A stretch of 64,000 bases of DNA from Hygrocybe punicea. Its lineage: Eukaryota > Basidiomycota > Agaricomycetes > Agaricales > Hygrophoraceae. Within the stretch, counting starts at the first letter, position 1; every line of letters begins with the position of its first letter. This document shows, piece after piece, positions 1 to 12,381 of the stretch. The translations under genes were made by a program, and so were the position numbers. The stretch is taken from positions 434,001 through 498,000 of the forward strand of contig OY744464.1 of assembly GCA_963556145.1 (NCBI GenBank), read 5' to 3'. Below the pieces are notes generated by a model. The model made no database searches. It was not told the DNA's origin and worked only from the letters and a program-made list of their open reading frames with translations.

Positions 1-621
1 ATGTGCAAATTAAGGTGAATGGGGTGGATTGGGGCAGAATGAGCAGCGGTGGGTGGTGCATCCACCCCTGCTGCTTCATGGTAAGTTTTTTTTCATTGAT
101 TTTATTCTCATAATACAGAATGCGACACCACACCACCACCACCACCACACCATCATTACTATGAAACCACTGAAAACAGCCAACAGGTCCAACCCGCCCG
201 TCGTCGTGTGCACAACGTGTATGACGCGTCGGGACACCACCACCACCACCTAGATGCAACCGAGGCGGAACGCATGCATTGTACATGTGCATTTTGCCAG
301 GACTGGGCCTTGCAGCCCCCTGCTCCCCAATCCCACCTCACAATGAGGCCAGCCACGTCAATTGACGTGTGCGGCTCTCTTGTGAGGTCAGAAATGGAGC
401 AGGGCAACTCACCTGCCCCCCAATCCCACCTCGCGAAGATGCCGGCTACGTCAACGGTGCAGTCTCGGTTTAGACCAAGTTTGGACCAAACCAAACTGAT
501 CAAAATGGTTTCGATCGGTTTCGGTCTGGTTCCTGGAAATCTTGGCAGGAACCGAACCGTTCGGTCTCGGTTTGGGGCTAAAAGGCCAAAAACTGGACCA
601 AACCGAACTTCCCCATCACTA
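1..621. mobile_element. Non-autonomous hAT-type element, right part
   Basis: The sequence ends in CCGAACTTCCCCATCACTA, which is the inverse of the TAGTGTTGGGGAAGTTCGGT terminus of the complete relative at 41857-43162. The last 150 bp are dense in ACCAAACCG / GGTTTCGGT motifs. The next 8 bases, gcagcagc (622-629), would be the target duplication, but the other end lies outside the window. The inside carries (CAC)n runs and the 52-bp symmetric site at 336-387. There is no credible coding: the His-rich reading frames are microsatellite translations. Confidence 0.75.
336..387. repeat. 52-bp symmetric site, copy 1
   Basis: CCTCACAA (336-343), 11-bp spacer, ACGTCAATTGACGT (355-368), 11-bp spacer, TTGTGAGG (380-387). 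All parts are centred on 361.5. A half-copy follows at 429-454 (CCTCGCGA, 11 bp, then ACGTCAA). The same layout occurs at 42051-42102 and 53703-53754. The central palindrome holds two TGACGT half-sites, the type bound by bZIP proteins in other systems; the binder here is unknown. Confidence 0.8.
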
Positions 622-629
622 GCAGCAGC

Positions 630-1247
630 AGTAAAACAAAATGCACATGCAATAATGTATATTTCTTTTCTTTATCAATTATTTAATTACTGATTAGGAC
701 TGTGCCATCTCTGAAAGCAAATTGGCCTACAAATCACTGTGGGTTCTGATCCAGAGCTTCTATAATTTATTCCCAGAGCTCATTAACTGAAGGAATGGAT
801 TGTGTTAGACAGTATGAATTGTATTTTGCACAAGTACTCCATGATTGGACTTAGCAAAATTGTGGCTGGCTTACTAACATTTTCTTCAAGCCATATTAGA
901 CACAACGTCAGACTGCTGACCACTTTGTGCATGGGACATATGGACAAGTCCATGACCTTCAAACTCAGCACTTCACATTTGAAACTCAGAGTGTTTGCAG
1001 ACTCGGCATCCATGACTTAATTAATTAAGTATTGAAAAGCAATAAAATAAAATAACTGCTTGCAACTCAAGCATGTCAATGTCTTCCACTCATTGTCACT
1101 TGTGCAACAATCTTTTGAACCCACTTTCTGTCAACCAAGGAACAGGTAAAAAAGAAAACAAAAATCATGTACAGCAAACAGTAAGTTTTTTTTTCTTTCA
1201 CTTGTACACACCAACCAACTTTTTGGAAGTATTCAAACTGACATTGC
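630..1247. other. No recognisable gene
   Basis: AT-rich sequence with only short open frames that match nothing I recognise. It lies between the hAT end at 621 and the gene remnant that starts near 1248. Confidence 0.5.
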
Positions 1248-2519
1248 CAGAACACAGTTTTCTATTCCAGGCCTCTACAACCCCACACTGCGAAGGCTAT
1301 TGTGGAGGTGGCACAAGCTGACATGAGTGTTTTATCTGGACTGCAAAATCAGCCTTGGATGCCGATGATCCACAATTCATCTGATATACCCACCATTTCC
1401 AATTCTAACCTATCCAATGTCAACTCAGTTCCTTGTTTAACTTGAGAAGCTACAAGGGCTATAGCTTCCCTTTGGCAGCCTCATGGAGGTATCTATCGTG
1501 CTTGAGATACCTGTAAAACAGTGAGGGGTGGACAAATACAGGGACATATGAAATGTACAGACCTCTTTTGTCAAAAATGTTGGCAAGATTCTGCTCGTGA
1601 AGCAGTGGCAAATGGTTTACATCGTCAGCTATGTCATGAGAGGAACACCGAATTGACAGTCGGAAGCTCATACACCAGAGCCTTTCACTGTTCTTGTTGT
1701 GCCCACAATGTCCATATCAGCACCATTCATCCTCTCAGGCATACAAGATTCACGACTTGGTTAAAACTACACCAAGGAGCCACTAAGGAAACAGATAGAT
1801 GTACTGATGCAAAAAAGGCTACATTAGAAACCTGGCAACAGAAACTATTGCAAGTTACCACCATCTCGTGGTATCAGGTATGCTGCTTTCATTAAAGATG
1901 GAGGCAAGATCTGATGTATCTGATTCTAGGAGGGAAGTGATCCAATTGTATTACCATTACAAGTCGAAAACTATCCAGATTTTCGGATTAGAGATCACCT
2001 GGAAGGCTGGAACTAGCAGAAGTTTTGAATTTAGAAGAGAAAATGAAAGTGGAAACTTACAACCAGTTCAAGAGTCACTGGGACTGCCATACCCTCAACA
2101 CCATCAAGCAGGTGGAAACTGGTGAAGTGTTGCTATTCTAATAATTCTAAAGACTCCCTACCGGCATACTCAGCCCATGTCTAGAAGTTTGCCCAGGCCT
2201 GGAGACTGAGCTTGATCACTTGAATGGGAATGGCACAACGAGCAAGAAACACATGCAAGTGTTAATGGAGTCTACCAATCTTGCACCCAATTCAAAGATT
2301 GTTAAAAGCACACATGCTGAGGTACAAGATATTGTAAAATCCCTGGAGAAATGCCCAGGCAGCTCTTGCAATACAAACCCCACCCAGGAGACATCTGCAA
2401 CTTCAAAAAAAACCACTGTGGCATTGGAAAGCAGCCGCAAGGAGCCACGTACCAATCAAGCATCACCATTGGATACCATTTCACTGGGGGATTGCTCCTG
2501 GGCAGGGAAAAGTTGGTGA
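1248..2519 (+). pseudogene. Remnant of an unrecognised protein gene
   Basis: Several consecutive stretches on + read as ordinary protein, with stops and frame changes between them. One stretch (about 1530-1750) is rich in Cys and His with CxxC pairs, which could be a zinc-binding region. A later stretch (2220-2519) is Ser/Thr/Lys-rich. I do not recognise the family. It may be the 5' part of the same transposon as the Harbinger partner gene that begins at 2899, or an older gene cut by it. Confidence 0.3.
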
Positions 2520-2898
2520 GGGGGCGAAAGAGCATGGCCAACCTCATACTTCACTGGGGACGTCATCAAGGGATTCCAATGGATAGATGAGTTGTGAGCA
2601 CAATGCTCCCCAAAGATCTACCTAGTCAGCGCATTCAAAATGGTCTTTGGACTGCAGTTTCACTATTTTGGAAGTTCCCTATAGTATAACCTGTGTATTA
2701 GCATCTCACCTCTCGCCCTCAGAAATTCGGCTTGGCAGGAGCCTGGTGACTTTGCACAGAATAAATATATGACATTAGGCACCTTCAGAATGCACGGTAG
2801 GAGGTGCTGTCAGAAACTAGTTTGGACCCTGACAGCATCCCAGCGTGTTCGGCAAACCAACGGAGTTTGAAGAAATTGCAGAACCTAATCTAACTGGC

Positions 2899-4757
2899 AT
2901 GGCAGGTGGGAAAAGCAAAAAACGACAAAGAATTGATATTGATAACGACACCACTTGTCCTCCCCCTACCAAACACTTTTGCATGCCTCCGAGGGGAAAA
3001 CAGACCCCAGCCGATACCATTAAGGTCTCCTGGTCCGACTCATATGATACTGCCAGAATGGACCGCCTTCTTGACTGGCTTGATGAGCATCCCACTGAGC
3101 AGCATATGTTGTTTTCTGATTCAGCCCAAGAGGCTAGAGCCAAGGGACGTCGTCAAGATGTAGGAAAAACACAAAAATCCACATACCACGCAATGATGGC
3201 AGCCCATATCTTTGAAAATGACTGAAACCCAGAGTATAAGCGCCATTACATGGCCAACCCTGCAAAATTCACGAAGTCAGTTGCAGATGGCCTTACTACA
3301 TATGTTCCTTGTCTTGTTGCACTTTGTCTGGTGCTGATGTATCAATAAAGTCTCAAGAAGAAATATCATGAAAAATGTGTGCAGATGGGCCTTAGTGGTT
3401 CCAGTTTGACTGTTTGACAAGGGAGCAGTTGATGCTTGCCCCTGAGCAACAAAACCTTGCTGGTGTGTTTTCTCATTCTGGAGCAGGATGGAACCTGAAC
3501 CAAAGCTTATTTTTCAGTGAAAATTCAGTCCAAGTTTCCATATTTTCCTTGTCTTCATGGTTATTGGAGGTCCATCCCTAGTTTCAACCCTCATGTTGTC
3601 TCTTCAGACCTGGGTCAAGATCTTCAGTCTGAAACACATGACCTTCTTTTCGGAACACAGGCATGTGTGGTGATGCTGCCCTCGATGGCCCAGGCACCAG
3701 GGATGCAGAAGGCATAGAGGGTCAGAATATGCATAATGTTGTCAACCTCAATGACATCAGTGTCATGCCAGAATCCTGGCAGGTTCCTCCGCTGCAGAGA
3801 ACCCATCCAGCTATCCCACTTGCTTCCCAGTTTAATTTCCATGCATCTACATCATCTCAGCTTCAAACAAACGAGCAGCTGCCTCTCACACTGCCCTTCC
3901 AAGTCATGGATTCATCTGGACCATCTGGGGGGTCCCATTTCTCATCCCAATGCTCATCACCAGTGCCATCACTTCGTTTTTCACCCTATTACATTCCATC
4001 TTCCCCTGGCCCTCCAGCCCATTCAGCAGAGGGTTCTTTCCAATTTCAATCATTGTTCTCGTCTCCAAATCTGTCTTTTATCACACCACTGAGTGGATCA
4101 CCCAATATTACCCCTCCTCCAGAAGCTAGTCCCTCTATCTCTTCTATTCAGCAACACCCTTCACACCAGCCATCTGTCTGAGGCTGTGGCAGCTCTGCAC
4201 CACCACTTGCATGTCCACGATCAAGCAATATAACCAGACAATCACACATGGAAGACAATGTTCCAAGTCAGACCCAAAACTTCGACAACATCTACATGGC
4301 GAACGTGGGCATGCTTGATTGAAAGAAGCAACGTGAGCATGAGCTTAGGTTGGAGAGATACAAGGCTGAAGCACTGCAATTGCAATACTCACCGGTGGCA
4401 ATGGATTTGGAGAAGCAAAAGATGGAAATCAATGCACAACACAGTCATGAGCTAGAAGCACATCAAGAGCGCCTCATATCAATGTACATTCAATACAAGG
4501 AACTTCAGCTCCAAAACCCCCAGGCAGGTACATCGGGTGAAGTGGTTGGAATGCTGCCACCACCACCACCACCATCACCACCACCACCAACTCCAGATTT
4601 TCTATTAGGACCAGCTGGGGGCCAGCACATGGATCACAATTTGGATGAAAACTCTCTAATGATGGTAGGGGCTGAGGTTCGTGGCAGAGGTTACAGTTCT
4701 GGCGAAGCAAGTGCCATGGATGACACAAATGCAGGTGGATATGACGCATACAACTAG
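2899..4757 (+). pseudogene. Harbinger-type partner protein (DNA-binding accessory), decayed
   Basis: The N-terminal part is basic and then has an acidic/aromatic block (DRLLDWLDEHP), as in agaricomycete proteins that accompany PIF/Harbinger transposases. The middle, read across short introns, contains a block around 3517-3660 (LHGYWRSIPSFNPHVV) typical of the same proteins. A long Ser/Pro-rich linker (3663-4180) follows, then a C-terminal charged coiled coil (about 4330-4500, LERYKAEALQLQY) and a Pro/Gly tail ending at 4757. In-frame stops, for example TGA after FEND near 3222 and several near 3415-3430, show it is dead. It converges with the transposase at 5011-13031, as in the complete Harbinger further right. 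The partner's usual role, known from other Harbingers, is to help the transposase reach the nucleus and the element ends. Confidence 0.55.
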
Positions 4758-5496
4758 GATACGCTGTTGATCAAGTTCATGCCACTTTTTTCTTTCATTG
4801 TCTTTTTTTTGCTCAATATATAATTTTTTGAGTCCGTTAAATTCTTCGGAGATATTATTACAGTACAATGAGAGCAACAAGCCACACAAGTGGAAAGACA
4901 AACAGCATATACAAAAATAGGATGCAAGGCATGAATATTTATGTAGAAGAAGCATATCGTGGGCTGGAAAGAAGTGCATTGAGCAAGCTTTGATGGAATA
5001 TCACACCTGCTCAAGCGATCGGAGGTGCGGGAGCAACCTCATCAACATTGTCTTCATCCTTGTCCTCATCCTCGTCTCCATCCCTCTTTGGATCATCATA
5101 AAAAAATTCATTGTGTAAACCCACTGAAGTGCATTGGTTCCTCCCAGTGTCCTCTTCCCCAAATTGTATAATGAGATTGTGGAGGATAATGCAGCATCGT
5201 ACCCAAAGAATAGCTCATTTGTGAAGCTGGCGAGACCCAATCTGTATACGAAATTTATGGAGGGATTGGAATCGGCCTTCAAAAAGACCAATTGTGGGTT
5301 CAGCTCATTGACAACCAGAAATTAAACCATCTCTGATCTCGAGACAACTCACCCTCAGGTGGCTTCTTGAATGGAGGGACACACCAACATCAGACCGGGT
5401 AAGCAGAATCTGCCCACATCCATTCTCCTTTGCTAATCAATGTCTCAGGGTTTGATGAAACGCAAGTGCTCTGGAATGGGTAAGAATCGTGGGCAC

Positions 5497-5654
5497 TGGA
5501 GTGGTACCGAGGTACCACTCCGGGGGCTCACGCAGGACTCGAGGGAAGGGTCGACTGGATAGGATGGATGGACTGACTACTACATCTGGAAGGCTACTGA
5601 CTAGGTCAAACCGTGGGAACCTGATCACGTGACTGACCAGGCACAACTACTACA
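5497..5654. mobile_element. Solo LTR of the TRIM-like family
   Basis: 158 bp starting TGGAGTGG and ending CTACTACA, similar along its length to the 156-bp repeats at 16780 and 18385; the shared end is GACCAGGCACAACTACT. It is flanked by gcac (5493-5496) and gcgc (5655-5658), a 4-bp target duplication with one change. It interrupts the Harbinger transposase between codons for GHTGS and HDSYPF. A single LTR without internal sequence is what LTR-LTR recombination leaves. Confidence 0.85.
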
Positions 5655-6576
5655 GCGCTACCAGTGTGACCTAGGGAGTAGTCGACGAAGCGAAGGTTAT
5701 GTAGTAGCATGATGAATTGTCCGTTCATTGAGTACTGTGATGATTTATCAAACCACGCCTCCCTGTGGAGGCCAGGCTTCTGGAATAAGGGAAATGTGGT
5801 GCCATCGACGGCAAACCAGCCATTCCCCCATGCAGGGATTGTTTTCCGCTTACTGCACTCCTTCAAGAGAAGCTTTTCCTAATCAGATGGCTACGACATA
5901 GCATGATCGTGATGCTTGATGATTGCGACCATACAGCGTTTCGTACAGTTAATAACTGTGCCAGATGACACACCAGCCCATTCCACGATGTCATCAACAC
6001 TCGAAGAATCCCCATAGTGACCCAAACGATTCAGAAAAATTGCAAGTTGGGTATCAATGGTGATCTGGCCATGGGGGGAAGTGCTCATAAATATTTCGTT
6101 GGTTTCAATGATGGATATGATGTGATCAAATGTAGTGGGGGTGATGCAGACCTTCCTCTTGAAGCAAATTGGACTGTTTGCTTTATACCACAATAGAAGG
6201 TTGATTTGTGGGTTCTGAGGAATGGGTGTGCGGGGATTGAGATAGTGGTTCTCCAGGATGTGGTCATGCACAATCTTGAACTTCTCATATAGTAGTGTGA
6301 GCAAGTCCATCTCTTCAAAATCACTTGATGGAGCCAGAGAGCTACCACAAATGGATGGGGCCATGTTAGGTGAGACTGCTCAGTGAGTCGAAGGGGGGCT
6401 GCTTGTCGCAAATGAGAGGGGGGAGGACTCTCTTGGCAACACACCATGTGGCACCCCGACCAGGACCCCAACAAAGGAAACCTGAGCGGCGGCCCCACAC
6501 CTTTCTTGCACAATAGAACGAACACTACGATAGCTTAACTTCTACCTGATAGGATCCTAAGATACACTATAATCCT

Positions 6577-8269
6577 ATGACCTCGAAAAACCGAACTCCG
6601 GGAGGTAACTTAGACAAAAACCACGCGACCAGGCTAACCAGAGATGAGTTAGCTGATGCCATGGGCGTCCTTACTGATGTGCACAATGTGAAAGATGCCA
6701 GAATGGCTCTGGTACGGGACGGATACATCACGCAAGGAGAAAAGATGACTACCCAGAGACTAGCGTATGTCCTACTACAAGCGGCAGGGGGCATAGCCAA
6801 GCTGCCCAGACCCGCGGTGAACATCCTGAGGGCCTCGGCATTCGTTCTAGAGGAGATAGGATTGGACACGATGGCGAACGAGGCAGTGGCGAAAATAGAC
6901 AGGAAAATGGATGAGATAGTACACCCCAAACTGACCATGGCAGCCGAAATGATTGCAGCGGTAACGGAAGCCAGTGGCAAGCAGGAGGAGTCGCTGCGGG
7001 GGGTGACGAACCAAATGACAGACACACTAAATGATCTCTGAGCCAACTTAAACGAACCTACAACCTGCACGAAGAGCACATTAGAGACGGTAGAGGCGGC
7101 CACCAAGATGGCAGAGGTGGCCACTAATCGGGAACAACCTGACACTGATAGCACACCCACCTTTGCATCAATTGTACGAACCACCACACAGATCCCACCG
7201 GAACACGCAGTGCCAATAGCGAAAGGGAATGCACTGGACAAGCAGATCGTAGTACGTAGACTACCCGACACGCAAGACGACCCGCTAACGAACCTTTCCG
7301 AGAAAGAGTTGGTGGAAAAGGCGACCCTGGCCCTTGACTTGATGGGCATACAGGCAGCAGACAAACCCAATGGCATGGCCTTTGTGGGAGTGTGCAGAAC
7401 ACAATCCGGGACGATAATATACACACTCAACTCCACGCAGGCGGCAAACTACTTAAAGTCCAAGGAAGTAATGCGCGCATTTATGGTGCAATTTGGAGGG
7501 ACATTGACAGGGAGCTCGAGGACATACCAAGTAGTGGCCGAACACGTCCCTACCTCCTTTGACCCGAATGAACAAACAGCGATCGAGAAGGTCGAGCAAG
7601 CTAGCTCCCAGAGTGGCGATATACGAGGCATGATGGATCAAGCCACCCCACCTTCGCCAAGAGGGACAGAGATTCGCGTTCTTGTCAGTGGGCTTCAGCA
7701 CGAGAGAAGCCGTGAACCATGTGCTGGAATACGGTATTTTCGTAGAGGGAAAGCAATGCAGGACAAAGAAAGCATTGATGGACCCACGGAGATGCATGAA
7801 ATGCCAGAAATTTGGCCACATTGTGAGGGACTGCAAATCCATCCACGATGTATGCGCACGCTGTGCGGGGCTCCACCGCACAGGAGATCAGCTATGTGGC
7901 ACTGGGGAACTGAGATGTGCCAATTGCCAAGAGAGCGGACATGGCACTGCTGACCAACAGTGCCGAGTCTTCAAGAAGTGTCTCCACCAAGCACGCGATC
8001 GAGACCCCGACGCCAAGTACAGGCTCTTCCCCACCAACAACCCTAGCACATGGGCAGAATGGACACGGATCCCATGCGGAACACATTTGACACGATGTGG
8101 AGAAGGGACGCACCTACAGACTACGCCCCGTACCCACATCCAGACGATCGACGTGAACAAAACAGAGGAGGGAGAGACAACCAGAGACCTCATGACAGAA
8201 GCCAGCCAGGAGCCAAACAACGGTGTACAGCACCAGCACCAGCTACAGATCGGCGAAACCAAAGGATAG
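6577..8269 (+). pseudogene. LINE ORF1 (gag-like, zinc knuckles)
   Basis: Starts at ATG 6577. A first helical region runs to a TGA at 7039. The same frame continues through a central domain (7108-7640), then a frameshift near 7640 leads to the C-terminal frame. The C-terminus has CCHC-type knuckles: CMKCQKFGHIVRDC near 7790, a CARC pair, and CANCQESGH near 7920. The tail (RLFPTNNPSTWAEW) is typical of gag proteins of fungal Tad-like LINEs. The family protein binds the element RNA. One stop and one frameshift make this copy inactive. Confidence 0.85.
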
Positions 8270-8516
8270 GCATGCAAACTGCCCAACAGACATTACACAC
8301 TTACTGGACGGACAGACCAGCGCCGCCTACCTCCGGAGGATGGTGGTCTGACGAACCGCTTGAAGGCCCCACCCACATCATGACACGTAAACCTACCCAC
8401 ACAGACACGATGACCGCTGCGCCGCGAACAATGACCCCACACCCATCCCAACAACATCATCACCAACACCAACAACATCACCCTATCCACTCACCCTCGA
8501 CGGAGGAGCTCTATAT

Positions 8517-11500
8517 ATGACCTCCATTCCCACTCGGGACTCATCGAAACCACTAACTTTATGGCAACAGAACGTCAACAAATCGCTCATAGCCCAACAC
8601 GACATGCTAGACTCAGTCAAAACCAACTACGACTTTATTCTTATACAGGAACCATACGTCGATTTCAAGGGGCTCTCGAGAGCCAATGCTTATTACACAG
8701 TGATATACCCCCCACGACACCATGATAGACACACAACACATCCCACCCGATCAATAATACTGGTTAACAGACGGCTCCGATCCGACTCCTGGTCTCCGAT
8801 ACTAATTGATTCACCTGACATCACAGCGGCAGAGATAAAAGGTAACTTTGGGATCATCAGAATCATCAATGTATACAATGACTGCACCAACAACAACAAC
8901 ATATCCACACTGCGATGCTACCTCGGCAGCGTAGCAGCTCGAGCTCCAGCCCAGACCCCAGTCCACTACGTCCTGGCAGGAGACTTCAACCGCCACCACC
9001 CACTCTGGGATGAAGAGCGTAACAACCACCTCTTCACCAATGCTAACCTCGAAGCAGCAGGACCTTTGTTAGACCTCCTGGCCCGATATGACATGAGAAT
9101 GGCACTGCCAGAGGGCACACTAACACTGCAGTCCATGTCGACGGGCAACATGACCCGAGTTGACAATGTTTTCTGCTCTAGTTCCATAATGGACCACGTA
9201 GTGCTATGTGACACGAGACCAGGCAATAGGCCAGCCAAGACCGACCACTTCCTGATAACTCCGATGCTGGATCCAACCGCCCCGTCTAGACCTCAAACAC
9301 AACACCTGAACTTCCGCGCGGCGGACTGGATGGAATTCAGAAACTCGCTCAAGGAGAACCTGGACACCCTCCTGGCCCCAGCAGAACTCACGTCGCATGA
9401 CTCTTTCTGCCGGGCACTAGGAGAATTGGAGGGAGCGGTCTGGGATGCGGTAACAAAATATGTCCCTATGACTAAACCATCCCCCTTCAGCAAACGATGG
9501 TGGAATCAAGACCTGAGAGCAGAACGGAAAGCGGTCCGCAACCTCGGCAACAAATCATACCGGTATCGACACGTGGAGGGACACCCAATCCACAAGGCGT
9601 ACAAAACAGCCAAACACAGGTATGCAGCTCACATACAGACGGTTAAGGCAACACATTGGTCGGAATGGCTAGAGATTATCGACACATCTAGTCAATGGAC
9701 AGCGAGCCGATTGGTGACAGGCCCTGCATCGGATGGAGGGAGGGCGAAGGTGCCCACACTATATATTACAGACACCACAACGAATGAGAAACACGAACTG
9801 ACGACTAACGCAGATAAGAGCAAGGCTTTTTACAGCAACTTTTTCCCCAGCAAACCTGCCACCTCATCAGTCCCCGAAGACCCCGAGTATCCACCGCCAG
9901 CATGGAACTTCCGACCCATCACCAACGTGCAAATTCACAGAGCCATCCAATGCATGCAGCCATACAAGGGCACTAAACGCAACACCAAACGCAGTATTTA
10001 AGAATGCCGGCGATATGTTGGTCCCCTTTCTTGGTCCCATTTTCAGAGTGACCTTTGGTTTGGAGACGTACCCAAGACATTGGGCGGTCACGGAGACAAT
10101 CGTATTGAAGAAGCCAGGCAAGCCAGACTACTCCATCCCCAGAGCATGGCGGCCCATAGTACTATCGGATGGGTACGCAAGGCTGCTGAACTCATGCGTC
10201 AACAAAGACATCACGGTCATGAGCGAGAGAGCCCAAATCTTGCCCAACAATCACTTTGGAGGAAGAGCTGGCCATAGCACAACGGACGCGATTCTATTTA
10301 TGAGCAAGATAATTAAGGACGAATGGCAGAAAGGTAATGTAGTATCGTTACTCTCCCTTGATGTCAAAGGGGCCTTTCCGAGTACAGCCATTGACCGTAT
10401 GGTGCATAATATGCGAAAACGCGGCGTACCGGTGGAGATCAATGGGTGGCTAGAGAGAACGCTCACCGCCCGTCATACCACACTGACCTTCGATGAATTC
10501 ACCTCAGAACCCTTTGATGTAGACAACGGACTCGACCAAGGCAGCCCCGTCTCGCCAACGTGCTACTTATTCTACAACTCAGACCAGCTCGACATCCCCA
10601 TCCTGCGTAACGGGGAACATGGCATCCTATACCTTGACGACTCGAACGTACTCGTGGTGGGCCGGAATTTTGGGGAAGCACATGCGAAGCTGGAGTCCAT
10701 TATGGAGAGGCCGGGTGGCATTCTAGAGTGGGCGAGGGAACATAACTGCGAATTCAGTGTCGACAAATTCCAGCTTATCGATCTGATGCGATGACGGCAG
10801 GTGGACCCAGACAACCCACGGAAAAGAATCATAATAACAGGGCTACCGATTAACATTGCTGGAAGACCCATACCCCCCAAGACATCAATCAAGTTTCTTG
10901 GCGTACACATTGACCACGAACTCCGATGGAAGGAACAGGAAGCGGCAGCACTCAAAAAGGGCCAGGACTGGCTATTGGAGTTCAGGAGGCTATCTAAGAC
11001 ATCAGGGGGGATACCGGTGAGGATCATGAGAAGGCTTTACCTGTCGATCGCGATACCAAGAATGCTCTATGCTGCGGAGGTCTTCATGGGCTCGACTTCA
11101 AAGAAAAACGGAAGAGGGACTAGGAGAGGCGGAGGAGGCACGGCGATGGTATGAAAACTAGCAGGCATACAATGCAAGGCAGCCATAATGATCACCGGCA
11201 CATTGTCAACCACGGCCACCGACATCCTAGATGTCCACGCAGACCTTTTACCATTTCACTCTTTAGTAGATAGGATTCGACACCGGGCAGCCCTACGCCT
11301 TGCAACGCTCCCGCCGGCGCACCCACTGAGCAAAGCCATCAAGAACGCACAGGTACGCCGGGTAAAAAGACACCCAACCCCCATACATGACCTCATATGG
11401 GACTACAACGTCAAAACGGAACACATGGAAAAGATCACCACATGCAGATACGACACGAAATGGGTACCGGAGATCACGACGCAGATATGGTCGTCACGAG

Positions 11501-12381
11501 AAGAGGCCAAGGAAGCTCACGAACAAGACAACAATGATATCAAAATATATACTGACGGATCAGGTTTGGATGGTATTATAGGCGCAGCAGCGGTACTCAT
11601 GCGAGCAGGGCGGAGGAGAAAGAGGGTCAGAAGGTACAAACTAGGTAAACAGGAGCATCACACGGTACACAAAGGAGAAGGGATAGGCACGTTACTGGGA
11701 CTGGAGTTTCTGAGAGGAGACAGGAGGGTTCGGGGCGTCTCAATGTTCGTGGACGGACAGGCAGCAATATGGGTGATCAAATCTCTTGAAGCGGGCCCCT
11801 CTCACTACATATTCGACCTTTTCCACAAGAGGCTAGACATGGTTGGGAGGCAACACAAGAGGATGAATCTGACAATTAAATGGGCACCGGGACACGAGGG
11901 CATTGGAGGCAATGAAGCAGCGGATGGCCATGCAAAGAGAGCGGCACAAGGGAACACAACGGCAGCCACAGGACTTCCCGCTCCACTACGGCATGCTCTA
12001 CCACACAGCAAGTCGGCGGCGGCGAGGTTGTTCCTAGACAAACTAAAGAAACGGGCAGACAGGGAATGGGCCCAGTCCCCGAGATGCAGATGGCTCCTGG
12101 AAATCGACCCGAGCTTCTCACCGGCCATGTATCGGAAGATGACCCAATCTCTGCCCAAGAAACACGTCGCAATCCTCACACAGCTGAGAACAGGCCACAT
12201 GGGACTCAATCATCATTTGCATAAGATCAACCGCGCTGACACCCCCATTTGTCCCTGCTGTCATCGTCACCACGAGACTGTCACCCACTTTCTCCTGTTC
12301 TGGCCAGCACACGACCATGCACGCCGGAAACTACGTCGAACGATAGGGCACGATGCAGGATATGTGAAGAAACTGCTATGA
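8517..12381 (+). pseudogene. LINE ORF2: endonuclease, reverse transcriptase, RNase H
   Basis: The N-terminal apurinic-type endonuclease shows LIQEPY (about 8640), LAGDFNRHHPLW (about 8980) and KTDHF (about 9240). After a frameshift near 9967 the reverse transcriptase follows: motif A LDVKGAFPS (about 10360), motif B DQGSPVSP (about 10540), motif C YLDD (about 10630). RNase H follows with YTDGSG (about 11550), an acidic KGEGIG segment, FVDGQAAIW (about 11750) and the final NEAAD (about 11915). The C-terminus has a Cys/His cluster (CPCCHRHHETVTHF near 12255). In-frame TGA codons lie at 10792 and 11152. RNase H downstream of the RT places it with Tad/I-type LINEs. The enzyme would nick target DNA and copy its RNA there. 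This copy is dead. Confidence 0.9.

Noticed and set aside
6567..7436. 289-codon open frame on minus
   Set aside because: Antisense of the LINE ORF1, which has clear zinc knuckles and fits the element layout.
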